From Callipepla californica brunnescens (lineage: Eukaryota > Chordata > Aves > Galliformes > Odontophoridae), in assembly GCA_023055505.1 (NCBI GenBank), contig JALIRH010000004.1, positions 23,555,368 to 23,619,367 on the forward strand: 64,000 nt of DNA, given 5' to 3'. Under the pieces are notes generated by a model. That model saw only the letters and a list, made by a program, of their open reading frames with translations, did not search any database and was not told where the DNA came from. Positions 24,481 to 64,000 of the stretch are shown here, one piece after another. A program made the translations under genes and the position numbers. Every line of letters starts with the position of its first letter. The stretch's first letter is position 1.

Positions 24481-26948
24481 CAGTTGGAGGCCTTCTAGTT
24501 GCTAAACGCTGACTGGAAGCTCCTAGGCTTCCAAAAAACAGGGAATTGGAACGTGCCTCACGTTTTTTAGGTTTCTCGGTAATTTCCAATTGGATGTGAG
24601 AGGAAAGTTCCGTACTGTGAGAACAATCAGTGCAGCACCGGAGGTTCCGCACGAATGTGTGCAAGAACTTTACAGTGAGGTGACGGAGCACTGGCACAGG
24701 CTGCCCAGGGGATGTGGAATCTCCTCAGGAGATATTCAAGACCCACCTGGACGCCTACCTGTGCAACCTGGGCTAGGGAACCTGCTTTGGCAGGGGGTTG
24801 GACTCTGTGATCTCTAGAGGTCCCTTCCAGACCCCTCCGATTCCGTGATTCTGTGCTCCCGCCATGAAGGGCTGGGCCAGGCGGTCACTGAGCTTCCTTC
24901 CAGTCTGGGATGCGCTGCGGTTCTGTGATGGGTACCCAGGGCTGTAGTTTGAATCACATTTGAAGTGTGGTGCTGCTGAAACAGTTTATAACAGTGTGTT
25001 TGTGTGAGAGTTTGTGTGACTTAATTTTCAAGCAGAGCTAGTTTATGTGACAGGCCCTCCCTGCAATTGCAGAGGACGGGGCCTGAAAAATTTTGATTCA
25101 CTTCAGATGGCCCAAAATTCCAAGGTGTTTTACTCATCTCACGGGCAGTTTTTAACATCTCAGGTCAGGGGGCATCCCATGATTTTGGTGATATATGAGT
25201 AAACGTTCTCTGTTTTCCAATACAGATGATGGTCGAACAAAACCAGTTCCACGCAAAGGCCACGTAGAAAGTTTTGAGCCAGCAGATAATAAGTGTCTTC
25301 TAAGAGCAACTGATGGAAAGAAGAAAATCAGCACAGTGGTGAGTGACAGCTCTGAGTTAGAATGACGAGCAGCCCTCCTTGGCTTTTCTGCAACACCCCC
25401 ATATTTAAGTGAAGCTGCCTTATGTGGGTTTCACAAGAGCTGCCTCCTTTGTTCTACACGAATTCATATAGTAGCTGAAGGCACAGCTGAAATTGGGTTG
25501 CCAAAATGTTACACTTACTGTTATAGATAGGACAGTTGTTTAGTTGTACTTTGTATACTGTTTTTTTTTGCTTCAAAACAGTATTGCAGGGCAAGCAGGG
25601 ACTGTGCCTGTTTTCCACAAACTTGGGTGCTGAGGGAGGGCGAGGGGAAACTGCTTCTGAAGACGTAAGGATGGTGTGGGCAGAAGGGCACGGGGCAGAA
25701 CCTGTGGTATAGGAACAAATGGCATGGCTCCAGGGAGGAAGGTCCTACAGTCAGCCTCAGGTGACAGGGGCAGCTTCTCATAGAGCTTGATGGAATTAGT
25801 GAAGGTGGGCCAGGCACTACTGAAGCAACCAGCAAACAATGGAATGTTCTCTGACTGAAATAGGAAAAGGATTCTTGTTTCTTGTCAGGAATATGTGGTA
25901 TGGGGCAGACTCTTTGAAGCCTTAATCTCGCTTAGCATGCCTGTTTCTTTTTTGCTTGTTTGTTTGCTTACTCTCTCCCCCTCCGCCTTCACAGAACTAC
26001 TTGTGTTTCAGGAAATGTTAACTTTTGAAGTAGGGAACCTGATGTGTTTATTTTGAATGAGAGATTGGGAAAAGCTTTAGCTGACTTCAGATTTCCTCTG
26101 TGATGTAATCCAAGGAAAAACATTACTTTTGGAAATAGTTGAGAGAATCTGGGCTATAACATTTCATGCCCGGATTTGTGCTTCCACATACAATTAAGGT
26201 ATGGCCCCACAGTGAAAGCAAATCTTCTTTGTTAGGATGTTTCTTCACCTCCTTTCCATTTGAAGGCACGTGGTTTTGGGAAGGACAGCCTTCACAGGAC
26301 TGCTTTAATCTTATTAGGAGTGTTTTCAGTTTTCTAAGTCAGTGAAATGTTATGACGTGTCAGTACAGCCTATGTACGTGTTTGTGACATTGTCGTGAGT
26401 TGTTCCAGCTGTTGCTGAAGAGATAGCTAGTGGTGGGTGAGCACGTACTGATAGTTTGTAGTAGAAGCCAGTGTTCTCTTGGTTAACCTCTGGTATTACT
26501 TTTGTAGGTGAGCTCAAAGGAGGTAAATAAATTCCAGATGGTAAGTTTTGTAAGCCTTCTATTTTCCTTTTCTGTAGGTAGTGGGGAGTAGTCAGTAGGA
26601 ACAGTGGAGAGCTGGGACCAGCTTGGTTCAGTATTGAACTGGCTTACAGATTAATCTCAGACTGCACGCATCCATCCATGTAAAAAAATGCAGTTGTGTT
26701 TTATTTACTGTTTCTAAACCATTAAAGTTAGTTTCTCAGGGTAGTAGAGGAAGGCGATGTGTAACTGAGAAAATGAAGATACATACCCATGAACAATCTG
26801 TAAACTGGTATATGTTTTTCAGTATCTGTTCTTCTAATGGTTCTAATTGTTGTTTCAGGCGTATTCTAATTTGCTGAGAGCTAACATGGATGGGTTGAAG
26901 AAAAAGGACAAGAAAAGCAAAAACAAGAAGAGTAAAGCAACGCAGTGA
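24033..26948 (+). CDS. SRP14: Signal recognition particle 14 kDa subunit (5 coding exons)
   Basis: SRP14 pairs with SRP9, binds the Alu domain of 7SL RNA in the cytosol and slows elongation while the SRP delivers signal-peptide-bearing ribosomes to the ER. The coding exons are 24033-24056, 24262-24334, 25226-25338, 26508-26540 and 26859-26948, joined by GT-AG introns. They total 333 nt, giving 110 residues plus TGA. The N-terminus MVLLESEQ, the FLTELTRLFQKCR helix, the basic loop DGRTKPVPRKG, the block ADNKCLLRATDGKKKISTVV and NKFQMAYSNLLRANMDGLKK match the family closely. The C-terminal tail is Lys-rich (about residues 93-110). The length equals the short form of non-primate mammals; the Ala/Thr-rich extension seen in human SRP14 is absent. 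The start is fixed by the conserved MVLLE with GCCATGG context. The gene is intact. Confidence 0.98.
24640..24855 (+). mobile_element. CR1-type LINE, truncated 3' end
   Basis: This lies in SRP14 intron 2. It contains the typical CR1 3' sequence: GAGCACTGGCACAGGCTGCCCAG, the TGGAATCTCC...GGAGATATTCAAGACCCACCTGGACGC section, and GGGGGTTGGACT...GAGGTCCCTTCCAGACCCC. It ends in the degenerate 8-bp tandem GATTCCGTGATTCTGTG that marks CR1 termini. It is a 5'-truncated, non-coding fossil copy. Its presence is one of the main pointers to a bird (or other sauropsid) genome. Confidence 0.93.
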
Positions 26949-28055
26949 TGGACAGTGTCCTACCATCACTGTAATAGACTTGACCCTTGCTCAAAGCAAA
27001 GTCCATTTCTTTTTGAGTTACCACTTGTCTTTGGCTTTTCTTTTCCAGCAGGATACTGGGATGTGATCAGTACTTTTGTTTAATGGAAAGCAGAAGTGCT
27101 TTCTGAGAAATGTTGTATGGCAGGAGTATTTACAAGAGTTTACCAAAATAGCTTTACACTTGTCTGCCATCTAGTTCTGTACTTATACTGCTGTATGTTT
27201 TGTATTATACAAGTGGGCAGTGTAAAACCCACATGGGGAATAACGCGGGGTGAAGAGTAACGCACAGCACCGTGAGCAGAGTGAGACTGGAGCAGGAGTC
27301 TGGTGACAGATTCCCAGTGCTAGAGATGAGCCGCAGTAGCACTAGGCAAGGTGGGTGCCAGCGTATTACCAGGAACAGCAGCCTTCCTGTTTGTCTTATT
27401 TTGAGGGACTTGTTTTCATGAGGCGGTGCAAGTGTCTGTAAGGCAGCCAGTACTGTCTCTGAGCTCACACGGAGCTTAGCAGCTGTGCCTTTACTCTGCA
27501 TTAATCCAGCTGTGCTGAGCCTGGGGTGGGGCAGGGGCTGCATTGTGATCCCTTCAGACGTGGCTCGTGTCACCTGAACGTTTGTTTTGTTAAGTTTCAT
27601 CCTTCAACATATTCAGGGATCTGGATTTCCCTGTTTCCACATCTTAAAGTAATTCCCTCATATGAGCAGATGTAAAAGATGAATGCTTACTTGTTCCTAT
27701 TAAACACAATGAGAAATGGATTTAGTTGTAATGACTGATGTGACGTGTCTGGTGAATGGCCAGGAACAATACTGTTATCTGTAACTTTAGGATCAGAACC
27801 ACCAGAGTTACTTTCTGTGTGTTGTTATCACAACCTCACAATTCTTAGAGGTTTTTGGGCTGGTTTGTCATGGCAGTTACTGCTTTATGTGTTTTAATTT
27901 CACCCTCCTTTTCACTACCAGAAAAAGGCAGAAGTAGGTAGGTATTTCTTAATGCACTGAGCCTGCAGTGCTGAGGACAATCGTATGTTTTAAAAGAAAG
28001 AAGCAGGAACAAGTTGCTTAAACAGAAACAGGTTAAATACCCGTATACGTCTGGA

Positions 28056-28061
28056 AATAAA
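28056..28061 (+). terminator. SRP14: Candidate SRP14 poly(A) signal (AATAAA)
   Basis: A canonical plus-strand hexamer about 1.1 kb after the SRP14 stop, followed by a T-rich stretch. An ATTAAA variant lies nearer the stop, at 27699. Usage cannot be decided from sequence. Confidence 0.35.
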
Positions 28062-28553
28062 TTCCTTTTTTGCATATTCAGTTGGTATATTGAGGCTAAT
28101 GTGACGTGTAATGCTTTATTTACAGCAGCAAAGGCTGCTGTTACTCATCTTTACGTTTGTTTAGAATATTTTTCCTGATGTGTTGGTAGTGGAGCTTAGC
28201 TTTAAATATGTACACTCCTCTAATCATTACGTCTTCAAAGGCTTTCTTCACCTGGGTTGTAAGCTTAAGTGTGCTAGTTCAAAGCTTCTGTTCTGCTTCT
28301 AAGCACGTGCAGGTTTCTCTTATGTCTTACTTTCAGGACCTTTAGGTTTAAAATAAGTTTTTTTTCTGTATAGGGTTTAATTTTCGTTAGTTTGTTTTGA
28401 ATGGAAAAGTGTGAGGGCAGGACAGATGTGGGCAGCCAGGCTCGCACAGTTCAACTTGGTAGATTCTACTCTGTTCTATAGAGAGACTTAAGATGAATTA
28501 ATAAATACAAAACTTCGTAATACATATTTCAAAAAGGCCTCGTAGCCAAACCT

Positions 28554-28559
28554 TTTATT
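28554..28559 (-). terminator. EIF2AK4: Candidate EIF2AK4 poly(A) signal (AATAAA)
   Basis: TTTATT on the plus strand reads AATAAA on the minus strand, about 350 nt after the EIF2AK4 stop. A nearer one lies at 28800-28805, about 105 nt after the stop. Either or both may be used. Confidence 0.35.
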
Positions 28560-28909
28560 ACACAAAAGCTCTTCTTCAAAAGTCATTTAGAGTGGAAGGT
28601 AATACATATTCTTTAATCCTTGAACTGAGATTTTCATTTCAGTTCTGTTGCATATGGACATAAATGGCATTCTGAACTGGATTTAAGTCATTTTACACTT
28701 ACACAGCTGCTAATTATTTCCATTGAACGGGGGCAAGAATTACGCAGTAATACATATCTGTGGCTGTAGTCACACTGCTTCTTAAATACCTATAAAACAT
28801 TTATTTCCATTTTCTGGAATAAATTTACATTTATATTACAAATGAAATTCCTTTGTGGAAAACACTGTTGTCTATTAGTAAGAGCATCCCATAAAAGATG
28901 CTTTAAGCA

Positions 28910-59410
<30,501 letters not shown>

Positions 59411-59411
59411 G

Positions 59412-59444
59412 TCAGCTCCCCGGGCGGCGGCGGGAAGCGGCCAT
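59412..59444 (-). other. EIF2AK4: Upstream ORF (10 codons) before GCN2 start
   Basis: On the minus strand an ATG at 59444 in a strong context (CCGCCATGG) opens MAASRRRPGS and stops at TGA (59414-59412). A single C (59411) separates the stop from the EIF2AK4 ATG (59410). If transcription starts upstream of 59444, ribosomes would meet this uORF first, and GCN2 translation would need leaky scanning or termination-coupled reinitiation. Use is not proven. Confidence 0.6.
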
Positions 59445-60166
59445 GGCGGGCGGCCCCGCGGCGCTGCCACGCCGCCACAGCGGGCACGGCCGCGCCCCCG
59501 GGAGGAGGGGCCGGGGCGGCGGGAGGCGTGCCGGGGGCGGCGGGGGGTGCGGGCACGCCGGGCTCGGTGCCGCGCACCACGTGTCGCGTCGTTGCCCGCT
59601 ACGTACGCTCCGGGTACGGGCTTTGGCTACGGGCAGGCCGCCTCTGGAGGCAGCCGCTGTGCGGAGCGGCTCGTGCTCGTCTCCGCCTGTCCCGAACAAG
59701 TCGCTTGCACGCATCGTTTGTTGTATTTTAATTCAAACCGAGGTCTTATGCTCCCGGCTGGGACTGCGGCTGCGTCGTGCCATCGGGGTCAAACGAGAAC
59801 CCGCTTCTGACCCCACCCGCTATTCCGCTCCACGGCCGCTAGCGCCCGCAGCGCCCCGGCACGGCAGCGCCGCACCCAGCATGGCGGCCCCGACGTCACG
59901 GCGGAGGCGGGAGCACGGCCGCCCCTCCTGCTGGGGCCGCCCGCGGGAGGGCTCGGCGCGGAGCCGCGTTCGTCGCGCAGGGGCTCATCGTGCTCCGTGC
60001 CCCGGCACTCACGCGCGCCCACCCCGCGTTCCCCGCTCCCGGCGGCCGCCGGGAGCGCGGTCAGAATGAAGGCGGGCGGCGGGCCGACCTCTGGCGGAGA
60101 GGCGCGCCGCGTCGCGTCGCTCGGGGGCTGCGGAACGGCGCGGCCGCGGGGCAGCGCCGGCTCGCC

Positions 60167-60356
60167 ATGGGGCACGGCGCCAGCCGCCCTCCGCCCAACG
60201 GCAGCGAGCCCGCCCCGTACCGCGCCGCTGAGCTGGGGGCGACGAACGGCAGCGGCGCGCAGATGGCGTGGGGCGGCGCGGAGCGCGGCGGGGAGCCCGC
60301 GTACCGCCACTTCGCCACCGCCGCGCAGCTCGTCATCTTCGTGGGCTCCCTGCTGG
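60167..60356 (+). CDS. GPR176: Orphan receptor GPR176, exon 1 (5' partial)
   Basis: GPR176 is a class A orphan GPCR of the plasma membrane, enriched in the suprachiasmatic nucleus in mammals and linked to circadian period through Gz and cAMP. Only exon 1 is in the window: 63 codons plus one base, ending CTG CTG G|GTGAGT at 60356. The frame begins MGHGASRPPPNGSEP, aligning with the human MGH-G-S...PN-SEP start. It has two N-glycosylation sequons (Asn11, Asn27) in the extracellular N-terminus and enters TM1 at YRHFATAAQLVIFVGSLL. The ATG context is GCCATGG. The frame is open upstream without a better conserved start. The remaining exons lie beyond 64000. It is divergent to EIF2AK4. Confidence 0.93.
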
Positions 60357-63300
60357 GTGAGTGCCGCGCCTCTGCGGCTTCGGGTGCCCGGCGGCGGTGC
60401 GAGTGACTGCTATGAAAGATGCTCGTCGCAAGTGGAAAGCGGAACGTTTTACGTTTTAGGTATTGCGGCTTGAGCTTTCAGAACGCACGTGAGGAAAAGC
60501 GCGCTGTCTGTACCTTTGTTCGCAACCGCAATGGGGACCGGTTCTTGTTGTCATAGGAAAGCGTGCGGAGTGCTTTACCCAAGTTTTACGGTGTACCCGC
60601 TTTGTGCTGCAGCGATGGAGCGCTCGGGTGCTGCGGATCACGAATCCTTCGGAAGCACTTCGCGCTGTAAGCGAGCGTCCTTATCTGCGTGTTATCATCC
60701 ACTGAGGATGTGCGTGCTGGTAGTAAACTACGGTGCAATGCTCTGTGTAACTTCACAAACGCGTGTGCTTGCTACTTTGCGTTTCTACAGCCAGTTTCCA
60801 GTGCGTTGTTAGCAGGTGTGCATTTCCCGCCGCACCAAGATGCGATGTCCTGCTTAGTGCTGCTCGGAAAGCAGTTAAGGAAGGCTGCTGCTGCTGAGGG
60901 TAGTTACTGGTCGCTACTAATGCCCCAAGTTCTCTTGGGCAATTTCAGTAGGTCTTTGCCGTGGCCTCTTATGTTTTGGTTTTGTCTGATTTTGAGCAAT
61001 GCTGAAATTTATGTGGCTCTTATTTCCTCTTGATAATATTTTGTATCACCTAACTCCTTTCTTTCTAAACAGGTGATGAGCATTGCCTCGGAACACTGCT
61101 GAGCTGTGGGCTTGGTCAGTGAGAGAAATACTGGTTATTGCTGCCAGTTGCTGAGTGGTGTGACCTCATTTATTCCTCTTGCCTAGAGGGAGTAATTGTA
61201 TAGTGTTATTATTTTTCCCCCTCTCTTTTTACTGTGAAGTTAGTGTGTGAAAATGCTTTTATTGCAGCATGTTGGATAGTACCTGGCATGAAATGATAGC
61301 TGGCAGACAGTAGGTGAGGTTAGCAAGCCTGGTCCCAGTGGTGACAGCAGTGTCCTAATCTCTACAAAACTGCATGAGAGAAGCCTGTATTTCAGTTCTT
61401 ATTCTCTGTTTTTCGGGCTTTGAGCCTTAAGGATGTCCGTTTGGATTGTATGTCTGGACTCATTTCCATAATGGTGAATCCCCATAGATAATGATGTAAT
61501 TAAGCCATCAGTGGCTTGGAGGTTTTGTAATTAAATCAAGTAAACCAAAACAACCAGATTCGTAAATTTCACAAGTCATACTGTAAGTCAAGGATCCAGC
61601 ACTCCTGCAGTTTGCTTTTGAGAGATGGACTCTGATTTGGACCTGTTATGCAGGGTTTATCTGCAGGTCAGCTGAAGAGAGGCTGATGATGATGATCACA
61701 GAGCTTCCCAAAGCTTATCCTAGGACAAAGCCAGAGAAGAAATCATGGTGTCTCTGTCTCTTTTCTGCCTCTGGAAAACCCTTGAGCTACAGAAATAGCA
61801 TTACGATTTTCTGGAGAGTCTGAAGTTCCACCTTGCAGAGAGGGAACACTCCAAGAGAAGCTGCCTCCCCTTCCCCCCTTCCCCTAAGCATGAGGTGAGG
61901 GGGACTCTTGTTATAGGGAGGATGTGTGATTTGGACTTGTGCATCTCACATCCTCAGTGTGTGCCTAAGCTGCTTTGGTAATGGATAAAATTGCACGTCC
62001 TGTTGGAGGCATTTCTTCAGGACCTGTAGGGAGACTTCTGACAGTAGGAGAAATCCCTCCTGTGTTAGCTTCCCTTGTGTTTTGAGAAGACCGTGCTATG
62101 GTGGGTGTTTCATGGTTTCTGTAAAGGACAAGATACTCAAGATGTTCTTCTCTGGTAAGGACAACAACAGTGCTAGTTTCTATGGTTCTGTGCATCTTTG
62201 AAGGGAATTTCGTATTTGTCGCTGGTACTACACGTTGTGAGATTTCAAACGGGGGATTTGGGTGGATGGAGGAATTGTATCAATTTGCAGTTCCTGATTG
62301 GCATCTTGGCTTACTTGTATAAAGGAAAGATTTACTACATCTTCAAGACTTACAAGCCCCTTTTGTCTACAATGCCTGACTGGGTTTGTCAGTTTCTGGG
62401 AGGAAGTCAAAATACTTTGCACGTGCTGATGAACTTATATCTCAGCTTGTGTACTTCTCTTACTTCATCTGTAGCACCTGGGAGGTTGGTAGCAGCATCT
62501 GGCATGCACGTGGGTCCAGAGGCAGGGAGTGTATGTCTCAGTTAGTTTGAACTTTGAATAAGCACAGTGTTGTGAGGATTAACTACAGCGTGGTAAGACT
62601 ACAACTAGCACTGAGATATGTTTCAGTAATGTAGAGCAGACAGCCTGCAAAGGGGATTGCAAACGCTGCTGGAGTTACTCATGGCTGCTTGCATTCAAAA
62701 GAAATGGAGGCTTCAGATCTTTGTCTGAAATCAGAGGGGTGGAGCAAAACTTATACATTGCCTGTTGTTAAACACAAATATTTTTAACCTGAAATTTCTA
62801 TTTCTAGAATTCAAACAATTACTTACCCTTTGTCACCTTCTTTCAACATGAAAAGAAAGCAGCAGAAAGCTCTAATATATTCTTGGCTGCTATTCAAAAG
62901 TGAGTGAACAGCTTATGAAAATAGAGTATTTGAAGATGTTAACAGTGAAAAATAGTAGCTTGTAGATTTAGGAGAATATGGAGTTACTGCTTTTACCCCT
63001 GTGTTTGTCACTAGTTTGAAAAAAGGGTACGTGTGGATGATGACTTTTAAATGGGTAACAAATGCTGAATGACAAATCAAAATATCCTTGTATTTTCTCT
63101 CTCTTCCACACCTCCCTTGAGGTGATGCAGGGCTCCTTTTCAAAGCTAATACAGTTTTTAATGGCTTCCATTTTATCAGAGAGGATTCTCAAGATGAAAT
63201 TTATTGTGAATGTAGGAATAGAGCAATATTACTCAATAAAGCAAATGTATTTGTTCCCATTAGAGATAATCAGTCTCTAGGGACTTACTATTTAGCCCAG

Positions 63301-64000
63301 AAACCAGACCTTCCTTCAACAGAAGGAAGGAGTATTGCTTCTGAGCTCTGGTAGGGAAAGGTTGCTGGAGGTGGCTGTGGCTGGCTGCAGGTGTTGGAAG
63401 GGGATCTTGGAAATGAAGAGATTTCTGTAGTGCCAATGTCTGCAGACTGGATATGCATCTTACAGTTAGTAAGATCTCATAGAAAGTATTTCGAATAATT
63501 ACAAGCCAAGGAAGTTTGCCCAGACATTGTGGATCAGTGCCTTTGCTGTGGTTTTGGAGGGAGATTTCTTGTTATGTGCTCTTTTGTCTTCCTGAATCTG
63601 TACTGTACTGAAAGAAATTGGTACAGTACAGAAAGAAATCTTGAGGATGCTCCAATACGATTTGAATTCTAGTGGTTAGGGAAGATTTTGGGGAGGCTGT
63701 GGATTTGGTTGGTTACCTCCATGTCTCTTCTATGTGCTCAGAGAGGCATACCTGGGGAGAAGATGGTTTTGAAACAGATACCGGATGCCCAGGTGAGAAG
63801 TCAACCCCTGCTGTGGTCTGTGTTCAGAAGGAGCAGAGGCAAGGCTTTGGGCTTGTCCCTCTTCCCGAGAGTTTCCCAGCAGCTGTTTGGCTTCACGCTC
63901 TCCCCTCAAATCTGATTTTCATCTCTTTGCCTTGATATCTGTATAAAGCAAATTAAAATGCAATTTTCATGTCACCTAATCTGTAAATACATTAATTCTT
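60357..64000 (+). other. GPR176: GPR176 intron 1 (5' part)
   Basis: The donor GTGAGT is at 60357. No continuation exon encoding the rest of TM1 (NFMVLW-like in this family) is found before the window ends, consistent with the long first intron of this gene in other vertebrates. The sequence is CpG-rich to about 60.8 kb, then ordinary. No other gene was recognised. A short inverted repeat occurs at 63599-63630. Confidence 0.75.
63599..63630. repeat. 10-bp inverted repeat
   Basis: TGTACTGTAC (63599-63608) and its complement GTACAGTACA (63621-63630) flank a 12-base spacer. The word GAAAGAAAT also recurs just after each arm. It lies in GPR176 intron 1; no function is evident. Confidence 0.85.

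Larger units (their letters stand above)
26949..28909. other. Convergent 3' region between SRP14 and EIF2AK4
   Basis: The SRP14 stop (26948) and EIF2AK4 stop (28910) face each other across about 1.96 kb, which must hold both 3' UTRs. I see no further coding exon. Plus-strand poly(A) hexamers after SRP14 include ATTAAA at 27699-27704 and AATAAA at 28056-28061 and 28500-28505. Minus-strand AATAAA after EIF2AK4 occurs at 28800-28805, 28554-28559 and 28115-28120. Depending on which are used, the two transcripts may abut or overlap. Confidence 0.7.

Noticed and set aside
59411..59470. Apparent N-terminal extension of GCN2 by 20 residues starting at 59470
   Set aside because: The codon at 59470-59468 is GTG, not ATG. 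No in-frame ATG lies between it and 59410, and the residues do not match the family.

Overview
This window is vertebrate nuclear DNA, almost certainly from a bird and probably galliform-like. Three things suggest this: a CR1-type LINE 3' end in SRP14 intron 2 (with a second CR1 scrap in an EIF2AK4 intron), a compact GCN2 gene of about 30.5 kb, and GC-rich CpG-island promoters set in otherwise ordinary sequence. The exact species cannot be told from the sequence. The gene order SRP14 > < EIF2AK4, EIF2AK4 < > GPR176 matches the SRP14-EIF2AK4-GPR176 block of human chromosome 15, in inverted orientation.

Layout. Positions 1-23.5 kb are intergenic. I recognise no conserved protein exon there. The stretch holds simple repeats, a long polypyrimidine tract (18.83-19.11 kb), a diverged duplicated segment on either side of it, and two open reading frames of unknown status (1460-1825 plus; 22670-23380 minus). 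A CpG island (about 23.59-24.48 kb) carries the SRP14 promoter. SRP14 (plus strand, 5 coding exons, 24033-26948) encodes the 110-residue Alu-domain subunit of the signal recognition particle. A 2-kb convergent 3' region separates it from EIF2AK4/GCN2 (minus strand, 59410-28910). For EIF2AK4 I could place all 39 coding exons. They join to an uninterrupted 1652-codon frame with canonical GT-AG introns throughout. A second CpG island (about 59.18-60.7 kb) lies between the EIF2AK4 start and the start of GPR176 (plus strand). Only exon 1 of GPR176 (60167-60356) and the beginning of its first intron are in the window.

Biology. SRP14 and GCN2 both act on the translating ribosome: SRP14 in elongation arrest and targeting, GCN2 in sensing uncharged tRNA or stalled ribosomes and phosphorylating eIF2alpha. 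GPR176 is an orphan class A receptor linked to circadian timing. The three are unrelated in pathway; the arrangement is conserved synteny, not an operon. I saw no wholly new gene system. The most interesting points are a strong-context 10-codon upstream ORF that stops one base before the GCN2 start codon, the very short head-to-head EIF2AK4/GPR176 promoter with an E-box, a CRE-like site and a YY1 site, a 236-codon ORF upstream of SRP14 in divergent orientation, a perfect 17-bp hairpin in an EIF2AK4 intron, and a G3A3 repeat with strong G-quadruplex/H-DNA potential. Exon boundaries were assigned by hand from reading frame, splice consensus and recalled family sequence, with no alignment run.
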